A stretch of 64,000 bases of DNA from JALYXV01 sp963733505 (GCA_963733505.1 CAVTDW010000025.1:62001-126000), one strand, 5' to 3'. Shown: positions 9,701 to 19,100, counted from the first letter of the stretch. Made by a program: numbers and translations. Notes: a model not told the origin generated them from the sequence alone.

Positions 9701-11300
9701 CCGATGCGGTCACGAACGGGGACGCCGACGCGATCGCGGCCACGGTACTCCGGGGCCATCTCGACATCATGGGTCCGGTGACCGTCGCCCAGCTGGCGGC
9801 CGCGACCGCCCTCGGAGCGGGCACCGTGGCCATCGGCCTGGCCCGCCTCGAGCACGAGGGGTTCGCCCTGAGCGGCGACTTCGAGCCGGGCCTGGGCGAC
9901 CCTGGTGCCCAATGGTGCTCCCGGCGCCTCTTGGCCCGCATCCACGGCTACACCCAGAAGCGCCTACGCCGAGAGATCGAACCGGTGACGGCCCAGGACC
10001 TGATGCGGTTCTTGCTGCGGTGGCACCACGTGGCCCCGGGTACTCAGCGCCAGGGCCGTTCCGGCCTGGTGTCGGTGATCGAGCAGCTGCAGGGATGCGA
10101 GTTGCCCGCCGGCACCTGGGAGTCCCAGGTCCTGCCCGCCCGCATCGAGCACTACCGGCCCGCCTGGCTGGACGAGCTCTGCCACAGCGGGCAGGTGGCG
10201 TGGGGCCGGATTAGAGTTCGAGACGGCGCCGGCGAAGGGGACGCAGCGGGCGGCGCCGGTGCTGGCGCGGGACCCGACGGATCCCCAGTCGCACACTCGG
10301 CCAGCATCACCTCCCGGGCCACGCCGATCACGCTGCTCCTGCGGGCCGATCTGCCCTGGCTGATGCAGTCGGCCCGCGGCGATGCCGTCCCGGCGGAGCC
10401 CGCCGCGGGCGCCAGCCACGACATCATCGAGGCGCTCCGGGAGTTCGGCGCCATGTTCCTGCCCGAGCTGGCGACCGCGGCCCGCCGGCTGCCGGCTGAG
10501 GTCGAGACGGCCCTCTGGGACGGCGTGGCCCGGGGCCTCTTGACGGCCGATGGCTTCTCGGCCATTCGTTCGTTGCTGGCGGGCCGCCAGGTGGCATCGC
10601 ACCAACGTCAATGGCAGGGCCGTCGAGGCCTCCGCCGGGGCGCGTCGGGCTACGGGACGGGCGCCGGCTACCAGACGGGCGCGGGCTACGGGACGGCCGC
10701 CGGCTACGGGCGGGCGCCGGCGCCCCCGCCGCAGGTGCTGGTCGCAGCGGGGCCGCCAGGACCGCCAGCGCAGCCGCCGGCCCCGCCGGCTCCGCCAGAT
10801 CTGCCAGTGCAGCCAGCGCCGGGGCCAGTGCCGCGGCCAGTGGCGGGGGACGATGGTCGCTTCTCCCCGCCGCCGGCGAGGTGGCCGATCGCGACGCGCT
10901 GGCCGAGGCGGTGGCCGAGCAGCTGCTGGCCCGCTGGGGCGTGGTCTTCCGGGACCTCGTCGCCCGCGAAACGCTCGCCCTTCCGTGGCGCGACGTGCTG
11001 TGGGCCTTGCGGCGGATGGAAGCGCGGGGCACGGCGCGCGGCGGCCGGTTCGTCACTGGTTTTACCGGCGAGCAGTACGCCCTGCCCGAGGCGGTCGAAC
11101 AACTCCGAAGCGTGCGGCGCAGCCCCCGCGACGGCGAGACGGTGCACATCTCGGCCACCGACCCCCTCAACCTGGTAGGCATCATCACCCCCGGCCCCCG
11201 GGTCCATGCGGTGCGCACCAACACCGTCACCTACGTCGACGGCCTCCCGATCGCGGACCACGAAGCTCGGGGCGAGCCGCTGACGGCGTCTCTCGCCTGA
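6706..11300 (+). CDS. lhr: Lhr-type large ATP-dependent helicase (one frameshift)
   Basis: About 1,530 residues once a 1-nt deletion is allowed for. Superfamily 2 motifs are clear: APTGSGKTLAGF (Walker A), VDEIHAM (DEIH box), GLSATQ, and LQRVGRSGHHKGG (motif VI), followed by the winged-helix and long C-terminal regions typical of actinobacterial Lhr, a 3'-5' DNA-repair helicase. The reading frame changes in a repetitive Gly/Ala/Pro-coding stretch between about 10,640 and 10,850; the true C-terminus (GRWSLLPAAG to 11300, with FVTGFTGEQYALPEAV) lies in the other frame. The start is ATG 6706, inside a LexA-like box. Confidence 0.85.
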
Positions 11301-12946
11301 GGGTTTCGCCCAGCCGATGGCCGCCCAGGTCGGCCGCCGACGACGACCGCGACCCCAGTGAAACGCTGGTCTTCCGGGGGCGCCAGGACGCAGCCACCGT
11401 TGCCGTCTCGGGCGGCACCATCGTGGCCCTCGGACACGAGGCCCTCGCGGGCGCGCCGAGCGGGGGGCGCAGCCGGGTGGTCGACGTCGGCGACGGCACG
11501 ATCGTCCCTGCCTTCCGGGACGGTCACCTCCACCCGCTCTGGGGCGGCTACTGGAAAACTGGGGTACCGCTCGACGGTGCCACGTCGGTCCACGACCTGT
11601 TGCGCCGGGTGGCCGAGCACGCCCGTGAGCACCCCAGCCGGCGCTGGATCACCGGCGCCGGCTACGACCCAGCCCTCCTCCCAGGAGGCCTGGGCACGGC
11701 CCAACTCCTCGACCAGGTCGTCGACGACCGGCCGGTGTTGCTGTGGGCGTCAGATCACCACTCGGGCTGGGCCAACTCGGCCGCCCTGTCGGTAGCCGGC
11801 ATCACCGACGCCACCGCCGACCCCGACGGCGGTCGCTTCGTGCGCCATCCCGACGGCTCGCCCACGGGCGCCCTGCTCGAGGAGGCCGCCCAGCAGGTGG
11901 CGGCCCACGCACCGCTGCCGACCGGCGCCGAGAAGGAACTGGGTCTGCGCCGGGCCCTGCTGGAAATGGTGGCCCACGGCATCGTCTGGGGACTCGACGC
12001 CTCGGTCACCCCGAGCGACGTGGCGGTGTACACCCGGCTGGCGGCGGCGGGCGCCATGCCGTGCCCGATGGCGCTGGCGCTGCGGGCCGATCCGCGCCGC
12101 TGGCGTGACCAGCGGGCCGACTTCAATGCCATCCGAGGCGACGTGGGCGGCGGCCCCGGTGACGCCCTGGCGGTCACCAGCGTGAAGTTCTTCGCCGACG
12201 GAATCCTCGAAGCGGGCACCGCCGACCTGGTCGAGCCGTACGCCGACGATCCGTGCTCGCACGGCATCGCCAACTGGGATCGGTCCGAGTTGGACGAAGC
12301 GGTGGCCGCCTTCGACGCCGACGGATTCGGGGTGCACATTCACGCCATCGGCGACGGAGCCGTACGGTCGGCGCTCGACGCCATCGAGCGTGCCGGCCGG
12401 GTCAACGGTGCCCGTGACCGCCGGGCCGTGATCGCCCATGCGCAACTGGTGCAGCCCGAGGACCTGCCCCGCTTCGCACCCCTTGGGGTCATCACCAACT
12501 TCCAACCACTCTGGGCCCAGCGCGACCGGGTCATGACCAGGCTCACCGAGCCCCGCCTGGGATGGCCCCGGACGTCCTGGCAGTACCCCATCGGGGGACT
12601 CGACCGCCTCGGGGCCCGCATCAGTTTCGGGAGCGACTGGCCGGTGACGTCGATGCGGCCGCTCGACGGCCTGGCGGTGGCCGTCAGCCGCCAGACTTCG
12701 AGGGGCGAGCCTCCCGGCGGTTGGCTGCCCGAGCAGCGACTGTCGATCGACCGGGCCTTGGCCGCCTACACCGAAGGGGTGGCCTTCCAAGCCTTCGAGG
12801 AGTCCCTGGCCGGTCGCCTGGCGGTCGGCCAGCGGGCCGACCTGTGCCTGCTCTCCGCCGACCCCCGCTCGGTTCACCCCTCCCAACTGGCCGCCCTGGA
12901 CGTGCTCGGCACGTGGTCGGCCGGCGTCGAGGTGTTCCGTACATGA
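11297..12946 (+). CDS. Amidohydrolase family protein (YtcJ-like)
   Basis: About 549 residues of an amidohydrolase-3 type enzyme. DGHLHPLWGG carries the HxH metal site, VHIHAIGDGA and AHAQLVQPEDL carry later ligands, and SFGSDWPVTSM holds the catalytic Asp. The C-terminus is the usual GRLAVGQRADLCLL. Members hydrolyse amides, formamides or N-acyl groups; the substrate is not predictable. There is no ATG or GTG before the conserved start; a CTG at 11297 overlaps the lhr stop (CTGA) and is used here with low confidence. The end overlaps the next ATG (ATGA), so these genes form an operon. Confidence 0.75.
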   Translation: MRVSPSRWPPRSAADDDRDPSETLVFRGRQDAATVAVSGGTIVALGHEALAGAPSGGRSRVVDVGDGTIVPAFRDGHLHPLWGGYWKTGVPLDGATSVHDLLRRVAEHAREHPSRRWITGAGYDPALLPGGLGTAQLLDQVVDDRPVLLWASDHHSGWANSAALSVAGITDATADPDGGRFVRHPDGSPTGALLEEAAQQVAAHAPLPTGAEKELGLRRALLEMVAHGIVWGLDASVTPSDVAVYTRLAAAGAMPCPMALALRADPRRWRDQRADFNAIRGDVGGGPGDALAVTSVKFFADGILEAGTADLVEPYADDPCSHGIANWDRSELDEAVAAFDADGFGVHIHAIGDGAVRSALDAIERAGRVNGARDRRAVIAHAQLVQPEDLPRFAPLGVITNFQPLWAQRDRVMTRLTEPRLGWPRTSWQYPIGGLDRLGARISFGSDWPVTSMRPLDGLAVAVSRQTSRGEPPGGWLPEQRLSIDRALAAYTEGVAFQAFEESLAGRLAVGQRADLCLLSADPRSVHPSQLAALDVLGTWSAGVEVFRT

Positions 12947-14396
12947 GCTACCCCGGGCGGATCCTGGTCATCGGCCTGGGCAGCGTGGCCCGCTGCACCC
13001 TGCCGTTGCTGTTCGCCCACGTCGACGCCGCGCCGTCGCAGTACACGGTGCTCGACTTCGCCGACGTGGGCGAGGCCGCTCGCTTCGTCAGCGAGCACGG
13101 CGCCACCTTCGTCGAAGGCGCGCGTCACCGAGGACAACTATCGCCAGTTGCTCGCCGTCCATGCCGGCCGGGGCGACGTGATCGTCGACCTGGCCTGGAA
13201 TATCGGGACCGCCGACCTTCTCCAGTGGTGCCGGGAGCACGGCGTCCGCTACGTCAACGCCTCGCTCGAAGTGTGGGATCCCTACGATGGGGTCGGCCGC
13301 CAAGCGCCCGTGGCCCGCACCCTGTATGCCCGCCATATGGCGCTTCGGGCCATGATCGCCCAGTGGGGTGACAACCGCGGCCCGACCGCGGTGCTCGACC
13401 ACGGCGCCAATCCCGGCCTGGTGTCGCATTTCACCAAGGCGGCCCTGGCGGACATCGCCGACCGGGTGCTGGCCGGCGCCGCGCCTGGGCCATCCCGAGA
13501 CACGCTCAGCGCCGCCCGGGGTGACGGCTCCTGGAACGTGGTCGCCCAGTCCCTCGGGATCAAGGTGATCCACATCTCCGAACGGGACACCCAGATCAGC
13601 GGGCGACCCAAACGAGAGAACGAGTTCGTCAACACCTGGTCGGTGGAGGGCTTCTACGAGGAGGGGATCGCCCCGGCCGAGATGGGATGGGGGACGCACG
13701 AGAAGACCCTGCCGGCCCTGGCCCAGCGCCACGCCCACGGCCCCCGCCACCAGATCTGCCTGGCCCATCCGGGCTGCCGGACCTGGGTCCGGTCCTGGGT
13801 GCCCTGCGGCGAGATCGTCGGCATGGTCATCCGCCACGGCGAGGCGTTCTCCATCGCCGAGGCGCTCACCGTCACCGCAGATGGAGAGGCGGTGTACCGC
13901 CCCACCGTCCACTACGCCTACTGCCCCGCCGACGCCGCCATCGCCAGCCTGCACGAGCTGCACATGCGCAACGACGTGTTGCAGCCCGACCAGCGGATCA
14001 TGAACGACGACATCGTCGATGGCCGCGACGAGCTGGGCTGCCTGCTCATGGGCCACCCGTTCACCAGCTGGTGGATCGGCTCCCTGCTCGACATCCACGA
14101 AGCCCGCCGCCTGGTACCCCATCAGAACGCCACGACCTTGCAGGTGGCGGCGGCGGTGCTCGGGCGCGTTGCAGTGGCTGCTCGAGAACCCCTCGGAGGG
14201 GGTGTGCCTTCCCGACGACCTTCCCTACGAAGAGGTCCTGGCCCACGCCCGCCCGTACCTGGGTCCGTTCGTCTCCCGTGCCGTCGACTGGACGCCGCTC
14301 GACCACTGGGCCGACCCCTTTGCCGGCTACGGCCGGCCGAGGCCACCGGCCGAGGACGTGTGGCAGTTCTCGACGTTCCTCGTGACCGGGCCCTGA
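12943..14396 (+). CDS. hss: Homospermidine synthase-like protein (two frameshifts)
   Basis: About 483 residues after correcting two single-base insertions, near 13,120 (GCGCGC stretch) and near 14,161 (GGG). The N-terminal ILVIGLGSVARCTLPLL is a Rossmann NAD loop. Then TEDNYRQLL, NASLEVWDPYDG, AVLDHGANPGLVSHF and YCPADAAIASLHELHMRND follow the homospermidine synthase pattern within the saccharopine dehydrogenase-like family; length also fits. The enzyme makes homospermidine from putrescine, or from spermidine and putrescine, using NAD. The start ATG overlaps the amidohydrolase stop. Frameshifts could be real or assembly errors. Confidence 0.75.
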
Positions 14397-14425
14397 GCGC
14401 CCGACAGCCTTAGGCTCTCGGACCA

Positions 14426-15052
14426 ATGGCCGACGACTCTGTCACCGAGGACCGGGGTGGCCCGCCGAGCGAGTACCAGCCCGGCGCCGAGATCGAGGAA
14501 TACCTCGACGCCATGCGGGTCCGTGACCCCGGTTGGGAGTTGGGCCCGTTCCTGCGGGAGGCGCAGGGGGTGTTCCAGGACGTGACCGAGAACTGGTCGA
14601 AGCTGGACGCCGACGCCAGCCGCCCGTGGATGCTCGACGAGCTGTGGGACGCCCACCGCGAGGGTATCGACGCCATGCGCAACGACGACCTGCGTCCGGT
14701 CGTCGAACACCTGGCGGTGCTCGACGCTCGCGTCACCGGGGCGTGGCTGGAGGACGGCTGGGACTGCATCCTGGTGCGCTTCACCGCCCGCAGCACCGAC
14801 TACAAAGTCAACCGGATCGGCTTGAAGGTCGGCGATCACAAGGAGAGGACGTGGCTCGAGGAGTGGACGTTCGGGAAGGAGGAGAGCGACCTCACACCGG
14901 CGTCGGTGCCACCGGGAGCGCCCTGCCCCAACTGCGGCGGACCGGGCGACGGCGGCGTCCGCTGCCGGTACTGCGGCCAGCTGCGCACCGACGGCCGGGG
15001 TTTTCGCGACGTCTGGAAGGCGGCGTCCATCGAGGAGCTTCAGGACCGCTGA
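14426..15052 (+). CDS. Tim44-like domain protein with C-terminal zinc ribbon
   Basis: A 208-residue soluble protein. Residues about 25-155 have the alpha/beta layout of Tim44-like/NTF2-like domains (DPGWELGPFLREAQGVFQ at the start, WLEEWTFGKE at the end). The C-terminus has CPNCGG and CRYCGQ, four Cys residues that would bind zinc. Such proteins often bind membrane or partner proteins. A TAGGCT box at 14411-14416 is 9 nt before the ATG. It follows the homospermidine synthase by 29 bp on the same strand, and is convergent with the DUF350 operon. Confidence 0.7.
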   Translation: MADDSVTEDRGGPPSEYQPGAEIEEYLDAMRVRDPGWELGPFLREAQGVFQDVTENWSKLDADASRPWMLDELWDAHREGIDAMRNDDLRPVVEHLAVLDARVTGAWLEDGWDCILVRFTARSTDYKVNRIGLKVGDHKERTWLEEWTFGKEESDLTPASVPPGAPCPNCGGPGDGGVRCRYCGQLRTDGRGFRDVWKAASIEELQDR

Positions 15053-15076
15053 CCGTCGCCCGCGACGCAACTGCAA

Positions 15077-15514
15077 CTAGCTGATGCAGGCCGCCACGAT
15101 GACACCGCTGGCCAGCAGGCTGGCGGCCAGCACCCAGGAGCCGGGATGGTCCTCGGGGGCGCACACCACGTCGCCCAGCTTCCCCGGCGTCAGGAAGTCC
15201 AGCACGACGTAGACCACGGTCTGCAGCAGCACCCCGACGGCGCCGAAGATGGCCGTCGACACCAAGCCGAAGGCGAAGTCGTCGTTGGTCGTGACGACCG
15301 CGGTGGCGATCACGATGGCCAGGCTGAGCATGGCCGCCGACGCCACCCGGGCGGCGTTGCGGTTGCGCTGGGTCATGATGAAGTCGGCCAACTTGCCGGG
15401 CGTCAACATGTCCAGCACGTGGAAACCGGCCGCCAGCAGCACCACCCCGACGCCGAGGTACGAAAAGGTGCGCCCGAGTCCATGGGCGATCTCGGTCCAG
15501 TCCGCGCTGGTCAT
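15077..15514 (-). CDS. DUF350 (YjfL-like) membrane protein
   Basis: A 145-residue protein with four membrane helices arranged as two similar halves; VLDMLTPGKL and VLDFLTPGKLGD mark the repeated motif of DUF350. In enterobacteria YjfL is encoded beside a glutathionylspermidine synthase-like protein (YjfC) and a DUF1190 protein (YjfM). The same three parts appear here in order on the minus strand, with 18 bp to the ATP-grasp gene. Its function is unknown. Confidence 0.85.
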   Translation of the reverse strand: MTSADWTEIAHGLGRTFSYLGVGVVLLAAGFHVLDMLTPGKLADFIMTQRNRNAARVASAAMLSLAIVIATAVVTTNDDFAFGLVSTAIFGAVGVLLQTVVYVVLDFLTPGKLGDVVCAPEDHPGSWVLAASLLASGVIVAACIS

Positions 15515-15532
15515 GACAATGCCTCCTGGCTC

Positions 15533-16741
15533 TCAGCCATCTATCAGATGAGGGACGAAACGGGACTGGTTGTCGGTGATGAGCGAATCGGACTCGCGCA
15601 CGCCGAGGCCGGCCGGCTGCCCGTCGACCAGCCACACCCCGAGCACGGGGTGGGCTCCGTCGAAGTCGGGAAGTACGGCCAGGCCCTGGTGGACGAATCC
15701 TTCGTCGCCGTACTCCTGGTCGGGGCCCTTGGTCAGGACCTGGCCGCCCTGGACCAACGTGACGTTGGCACCCTCGCGGCCGAGCAACGGCTTGGTGGCG
15801 TAGTCGACCAGGTCGTGGGGCCCGTCGAGGTACGCGGGCAGGAGATTCGGGTGGCCGGGGGCCACCTCCCAGAGGGCGGCCAGCAGCGCCTTGTTGGACC
15901 ACAGCATCTTCCAGATGGGCTCGACCCAGATCGTGCCCCGGCCGCCGTGGGGGTCGGGCCCGCTCACGGGGTCCACCCAGAGCGTTTCCAGGGCGAACAG
16001 TCCAAAGGGGTCGTCGAGCGCCCACTCCCACGGGTACAACTTGAAGAGCATGCGAACCGGCTCCATCTCCAGGCCGACGAAGCGCTCGTTGTCGTAGTCC
16101 CAGCCCAGCTCCTCGATGGGCAGCAGGACCACGTCGAGTCCCGCCTGGCGCGCCGTCTCGGCCAGGTAGCCGACGTTCATCATGTCCTCGCCCGACTCCT
16201 CGGCCTCGGTCCAGCAGACATGCAGCGGGCCGTCGGGCTTCCACGACTGGGCGATGTCGCGCCACTTGGCGACCAGCCGGTCGTGGATGGAGTTCCACTG
16301 ATCGGCGTCGGGGAAACGGTCCTCCACCCAGAACCACTGGATGGCCGCCGCTTCCAGCAGGCTGGTCGGGGTGTCGGCGTTGAACTCGAGCAGCTTGGCG
16401 GGGCCGGTGCCGTCGTATCGGAAGTCGAAGCGCCCGTACAGCGCCGGTGGTTCGGTGTCCCAGCTCCGGCGCACCAGGTCGTGCGCCTCGCGGGGCACGC
16501 CCATGCGCTCCAACCAGCCGTGGCTGAGCATGTGGTCGCCGGCCGCGACGCAGAGCTCCCACAGCTCGGCCGCCGCCCGTTCGAGCTGGTCGACCTCGGC
16601 CAGGTCGAAGGCGTAGCAGACCGACTCGTCCCAGTACGGGACCATGGTGCCGTCGGGCTGCTCCGTCCAGCAGTAGACGAGGCCCTGCTCGGCCACGATG
16701 TCGACCCAATCGGCCCGGGGCTCGAGCCGCCGGCGCTCCAT
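15533..16741 (-). CDS. Glutathionylspermidine synthase-like ATP-grasp enzyme (YjfC type)
   Basis: A 402-residue protein of the GSP_synth family. Marker segments are VPYWDESVCYAFDL near the N-terminus, YGRFDFRYDG and LLEFNADTPTSLLE in the middle, and IWKMLWSNKALLAALW then KPLLGREGANVTLV in the ATP-grasp part. The amidase domain of true E. coli Gss is absent, so this is the stand-alone YjfC class, thought to ligate an amine, possibly a polyamine, to a carboxylate. The start is ATG 16741 with GTAGGG upstream. It lies between DUF350 and the Ser-rich lipoprotein, 7 bp from the latter. Confidence 0.85.
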   Translation of the reverse strand: MERRRLEPRADWVDIVAEQGLVYCWTEQPDGTMVPYWDESVCYAFDLAEVDQLERAAAELWELCVAAGDHMLSHGWLERMGVPREAHDLVRRSWDTEPPALYGRFDFRYDGTGPAKLLEFNADTPTSLLEAAAIQWFWVEDRFPDADQWNSIHDRLVAKWRDIAQSWKPDGPLHVCWTEAEESGEDMMNVGYLAETARQAGLDVVLLPIEELGWDYDNERFVGLEMEPVRMLFKLYPWEWALDDPFGLFALETLWVDPVSGPDPHGGRGTIWVEPIWKMLWSNKALLAALWEVAPGHPNLLPAYLDGPHDLVDYATKPLLGREGANVTLVQGGQVLTKGPDQEYGDEGFVHQGLAVLPDFDGAHPVLGVWLVDGQPAGLGVRESDSLITDNQSRFVPHLIDG

Positions 16742-16748
16742 CGCAGCC

Positions 16749-17105
16749 CTACCCGCCCGAGGAGTGGCCACCGAAGCCACCCCGTCCGACTCGGCTCGAC
16801 GAACGCGAGCTGGAACGCGAGCTGCTCGAACTCGAATGTGACCCCGACGTGAAGCTGCCGCCGCTGATGTGGCTGCCGAGGCCCGCGCTCGCCCCGTTGT
16901 AGTAGTAGTAGCGCCCGGTCCCGCCCGGCTGGGTGCACTGCCGCTGATCGATGACGTTCTGGCGGGGGTCGACGCACACCCGCCGCTGCTGGCCGAGGAG
17001 GCCGCCGCCACTGCAACCCGCCAGCAGCCCGGCGGCCAGCACGGTCACGGTCGGCAATGCGACCGCGGAGCTACGCAACCGTCCCCCTGCCCCCACGAGC
17101 GACAA
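16749..17105 (-). CDS. Ser-rich lipoprotein, DUF1190/YgiB-like C-terminus
   Basis: A 118-residue protein starting at TTG 17105, with GAGGAG 4-5 nt upstream (a GTG at 17096 is the alternative). A lipobox LLAGC puts the lipidated Cys at residue 31. The mature part has CVDPRQNVIDQRQC, then RYYYYNG, a Ser/Arg-rich stretch, and GRGGFGGHSSGG. The YYY, GGSF and GRGGFGG parts resemble the tail of DUF1190 proteins (YjfM/YgiB), which accompany the same two neighbours in other bacteria. An envelope protein by its signal; the family call is moderate. Confidence 0.65.
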   Translation of the reverse strand: MSLVGAGGRLRSSAVALPTVTVLAAGLLAGCSGGGLLGQQRRVCVDPRQNVIDQRQCTQPGGTGRYYYYNGASAGLGSHISGGSFTSGSHSSSSSSRSSSRSSSRVGRGGFGGHSSGG

Positions 17106-17216
17106 ACTACTCCTCGGGAAGCCCGCGTGAGTGGAATGCGGCCGTAGGGTGCACACGACAGGCTCGGCGGTTGTCCTGATAGCGGCACAACCGGGAGCGG
17201 ACGGAAAGTAGCGGCT

Positions 17217-17540
17217 ATGAGCGACGTCGACCGATGTTTCGTGTCCGAATGCGACCGACGGGCCGCCGCCTCGGTGTCCCGCCCCGACCTCCCGGGGTCG
17301 CTGCGGTTGTGCGCCACCCACACCGAACAGTTCCGCCAGAGCAGTGACGGCTGGGGTATTACCTGGCCGCCCGGCGCCCCGATGCCGACAACGGTGACCG
17401 CCCCCAGCAGCGACACCTTGTGGGCCTACCGGCCCGAGCCCCGCAGCGGCCTCCAGCCGCCGGCACCGGCGGCTGACCCGGCCCGGCGCGGTCCCGCCAG
17501 TTGGCTCGAGGGCCGGCGCGCGAAACGCTCGCCCAAGTAG
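17217..17540 (+). CDS. Small Cys-containing hypothetical protein
   Basis: A 107-residue protein. The first third contains CFVSECDRRAA and LCATHTEQF: three Cys and a His spaced like a small zinc-binding knuckle. The rest is Pro/Ala-rich and ends with basic residues. It starts at ATG 17217 without a convincing Shine-Dalgarno and is divergent from the DUF350 operon. A copy of the dispersed GGGAGGCCTTTTCCC motif lies 40 bp after its stop. Confidence 0.55.
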   Translation: MSDVDRCFVSECDRRAAASVSRPDLPGSLRLCATHTEQFRQSSDGWGITWPPGAPMPTTVTAPSSDTLWAYRPEPRSGLQPPAPAADPARRGPASWLEGRRAKRSPK

Positions 17541-17603
17541 CGGCAGGCCTGTCCCGTCGCCCGGCGCCGGGCGCGCCCGGGGAGGCCTTTTCCCAGATCG
17601 CCG

Positions 17604-18086
17604 TTAGGACGATTCGAGCAGGACCACGGCGTAACACGCGATGCCCTCCCGGCGGCCCAGCGCCCCGAGGCCCTCGGCCCGCTTGGCCTTCACGCTGACG
17701 GGGCCGCCCACGACCGCCTGCAGCCGGTCCTGCATGGCCGCCCGGTGCGGCGCCAGCCGGGGCGCCTCGAGGACGACGGTGCAGTCGATGTTGACCACGT
17801 GCCAGCCGCCGGCCGCGGCCAGGCGAATCGTCTCGGCCAGGAGGCCGATGCTGTCGGCGTCGCGCCACGCGGGGTCGGAGTCGGGAAAATGGAGGCCCAG
17901 GTCGCCGAGGCCCGCCGCCCCGAGGACAGCGTCGGCCACGGCGTGGGCCACCACGTCGGCGTCGCTGTGGCCCGCCAAACCGGGTTCGCCCGGGAAGGTG
18001 ACGCCGGCCAAGATCAGCGGCCGCGGTGCCGCGGCGGCGGGCGTGAAGGGGTGGACGTCGAAGCCGAGCCCGACGCGGATCGCCAT
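17604..18086 (-). CDS. ispF: 2-C-methyl-D-erythritol 2,4-cyclodiphosphate synthase
   Basis: A 160-residue protein with GFDVHPF and HSDADVVAHAVADALLG-type residues (metal-binding DxH and later His), LHFPDSDPAW, and VKAKRAEGLGALGRREGI near the C-terminus. All are IspF hallmarks. The enzyme makes the cyclic diphosphate intermediate of the methylerythritol phosphate route to isoprenoids and forms trimers in the cytoplasm. Its start codon overlaps the IspD stop (TGATG), so the two are translated together. Confidence 0.95.
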   Translation of the reverse strand: MAIRVGLGFDVHPFTPAAAAPRPLILAGVTFPGEPGLAGHSDADVVAHAVADAVLGAAGLGDLGLHFPDSDPAWRDADSIGLLAETIRLAAAGGWHVVNIDCTVVLEAPRLAPHRAAMQDRLQAVVGGPVSVKAKRAEGLGALGRREGIACYAVVLLESS

Positions 18087-18712
18087 CAGCGCGGCGCCAG
18101 CAGCACGCTCGCCAGGAGCAGGTCGTCGGGGGAGGTGAGCTTGAAGTTGCGGCGATCGCCGGGCACCGTGACGACCGTCCCGCCGATGGCTTCGATGAGG
18201 GCGGCGTCGTCGGTTGCCTCGGGCTCGCCGGCATGGGCCTTGCGGAGCGCGTCGGCCCGGAACGCCTGGGGCGTCTGGACCATGACGAGTTCGCCTCGGT
18301 CGAGGGTCTCGGTGACGCGGTCACCCCGGACTCGCTTGATCGTGTCGGCCACCGGGACGACGGCGATGGCGGCGTCGGCGCGGGCGCTGGCGCGGATCGC
18401 GGCGACGACCCGCTGGAACAGTTCGGGCCGGGCGAGGGGGCGGGCGGCGTCGTGGACGACCACGATCTCGGCCGAGTCGGGGACCGCGGCCAGGCCCGCT
18501 CGTACGGAGGCGGAGCGGGTGGCGCCGCCGGGTTGGGTTCCCGGCTCGAGCCGGTCGGGGGGCAGGACGACGACGACGCCGTCGCAGGTGGCGGCCGCCG
18601 CGGCCACGGACCAGTCGAGGACTCGCTGGCCGAGCAGGGGTTCGAACTGTTTGGGCCCGCCGAATCGGGTGCCGGCCCCCGCCGCCACGACGATCGCCCA
18701 GACCTGGCCCAT
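18086..18712 (-). CDS. ispD: 2-C-methyl-D-erythritol 4-phosphate cytidylyltransferase
   Basis: A 208-residue protein starting IVVAAGAGTRFGGPKQF, the nucleotide-binding loop of IspD. VVHDAARPL and the later VQTPQAFRADALRKAH are also diagnostic. It joins CTP and methylerythritol phosphate, two steps before IspF. It leads the ispD-ispF operon; the upstream region holds several repeats. Confidence 0.95.
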   Translation of the reverse strand: MGQVWAIVVAAGAGTRFGGPKQFEPLLGQRVLDWSVAAAAATCDGVVVVLPPDRLEPGTQPGGATRSASVRAGLAAVPDSAEIVVVHDAARPLARPELFQRVVAAIRASARADAAIAVVPVADTIKRVRGDRVTETLDRGELVMVQTPQAFRADALRKAHAGEPEATDDAALIEAIGGTVVTVPGDRRNFKLTSPDDLLLASVLLAPR

Positions 18713-18816
18713 CGTCGGAGCGTAGCGCCCGGTTGTTTGCGGGCCCCCGGCCGTCGACGGTCGGGCGGCGGGCGGTCGGGTCGGGCCGTGAGACCGCGGG
18801 GTGTCCCTACCGACCC

Positions 18817-18906
18817 TGCCCCCTGGCGGGGGGCGCCACGAACGAGAATGGTGGCTGGTCGGCTGAGCTCGCTCTTTCCTCCGACACTCAAGGTTGATTC
18901 ACCTCA
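18817..18906 (+). repeat. Direct repeat R1
   Basis: First copy of a roughly 90-bp repeat. It begins with a hairpin GCCCCC-TGG-CGGGGGGC and runs through CGCCACGAACGA, ATGGTGGCTGG and CTCGCTCTTTCCTCCGACAC to GGTTGATTC. The second copy starts 284 bp away. It lies 105 bp upstream of the ispD start. Confidence 0.8.
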
Positions 18907-19015
18907 GGTTCGACCGCCCGCGACGCCGAGCGCCCTTCTGAGCCCACGACTCGCACCGACCCCCACGGTTTCGACGGCTCGAGACTCCGCCTCGCCCAGT
19001 AGGTCCGCTCGCTGG

Positions 19016-19089
19016 TAGGGGTTTGAGTCTCTGGGCGGGGTTATCACCCCTCAGGGGTAACAACCCTGTACAAGAGCCACAAACCCCTA
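19016..19089 (+). repeat. Dispersed 74-bp hairpin element, copy A
   Basis: The ends TAGGGGTTTG and CAAACCCCTA are exact 10-bp inverted repeats, and ACCCC-TC-AGGGGT forms the inner stem with GGGTT/AACCC between. A diverged copy lies at 44082-44154 in the opposite orientation; about three quarters of positions match, including GTCTCT, TTATCACCCC, GGTAACAACCC and AAGAGCCACAAA. This is a small mobile-like or regulatory palindrome family of unknown function. Confidence 0.8.
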
Positions 19090-19100
19090 CAAGACCCCCA

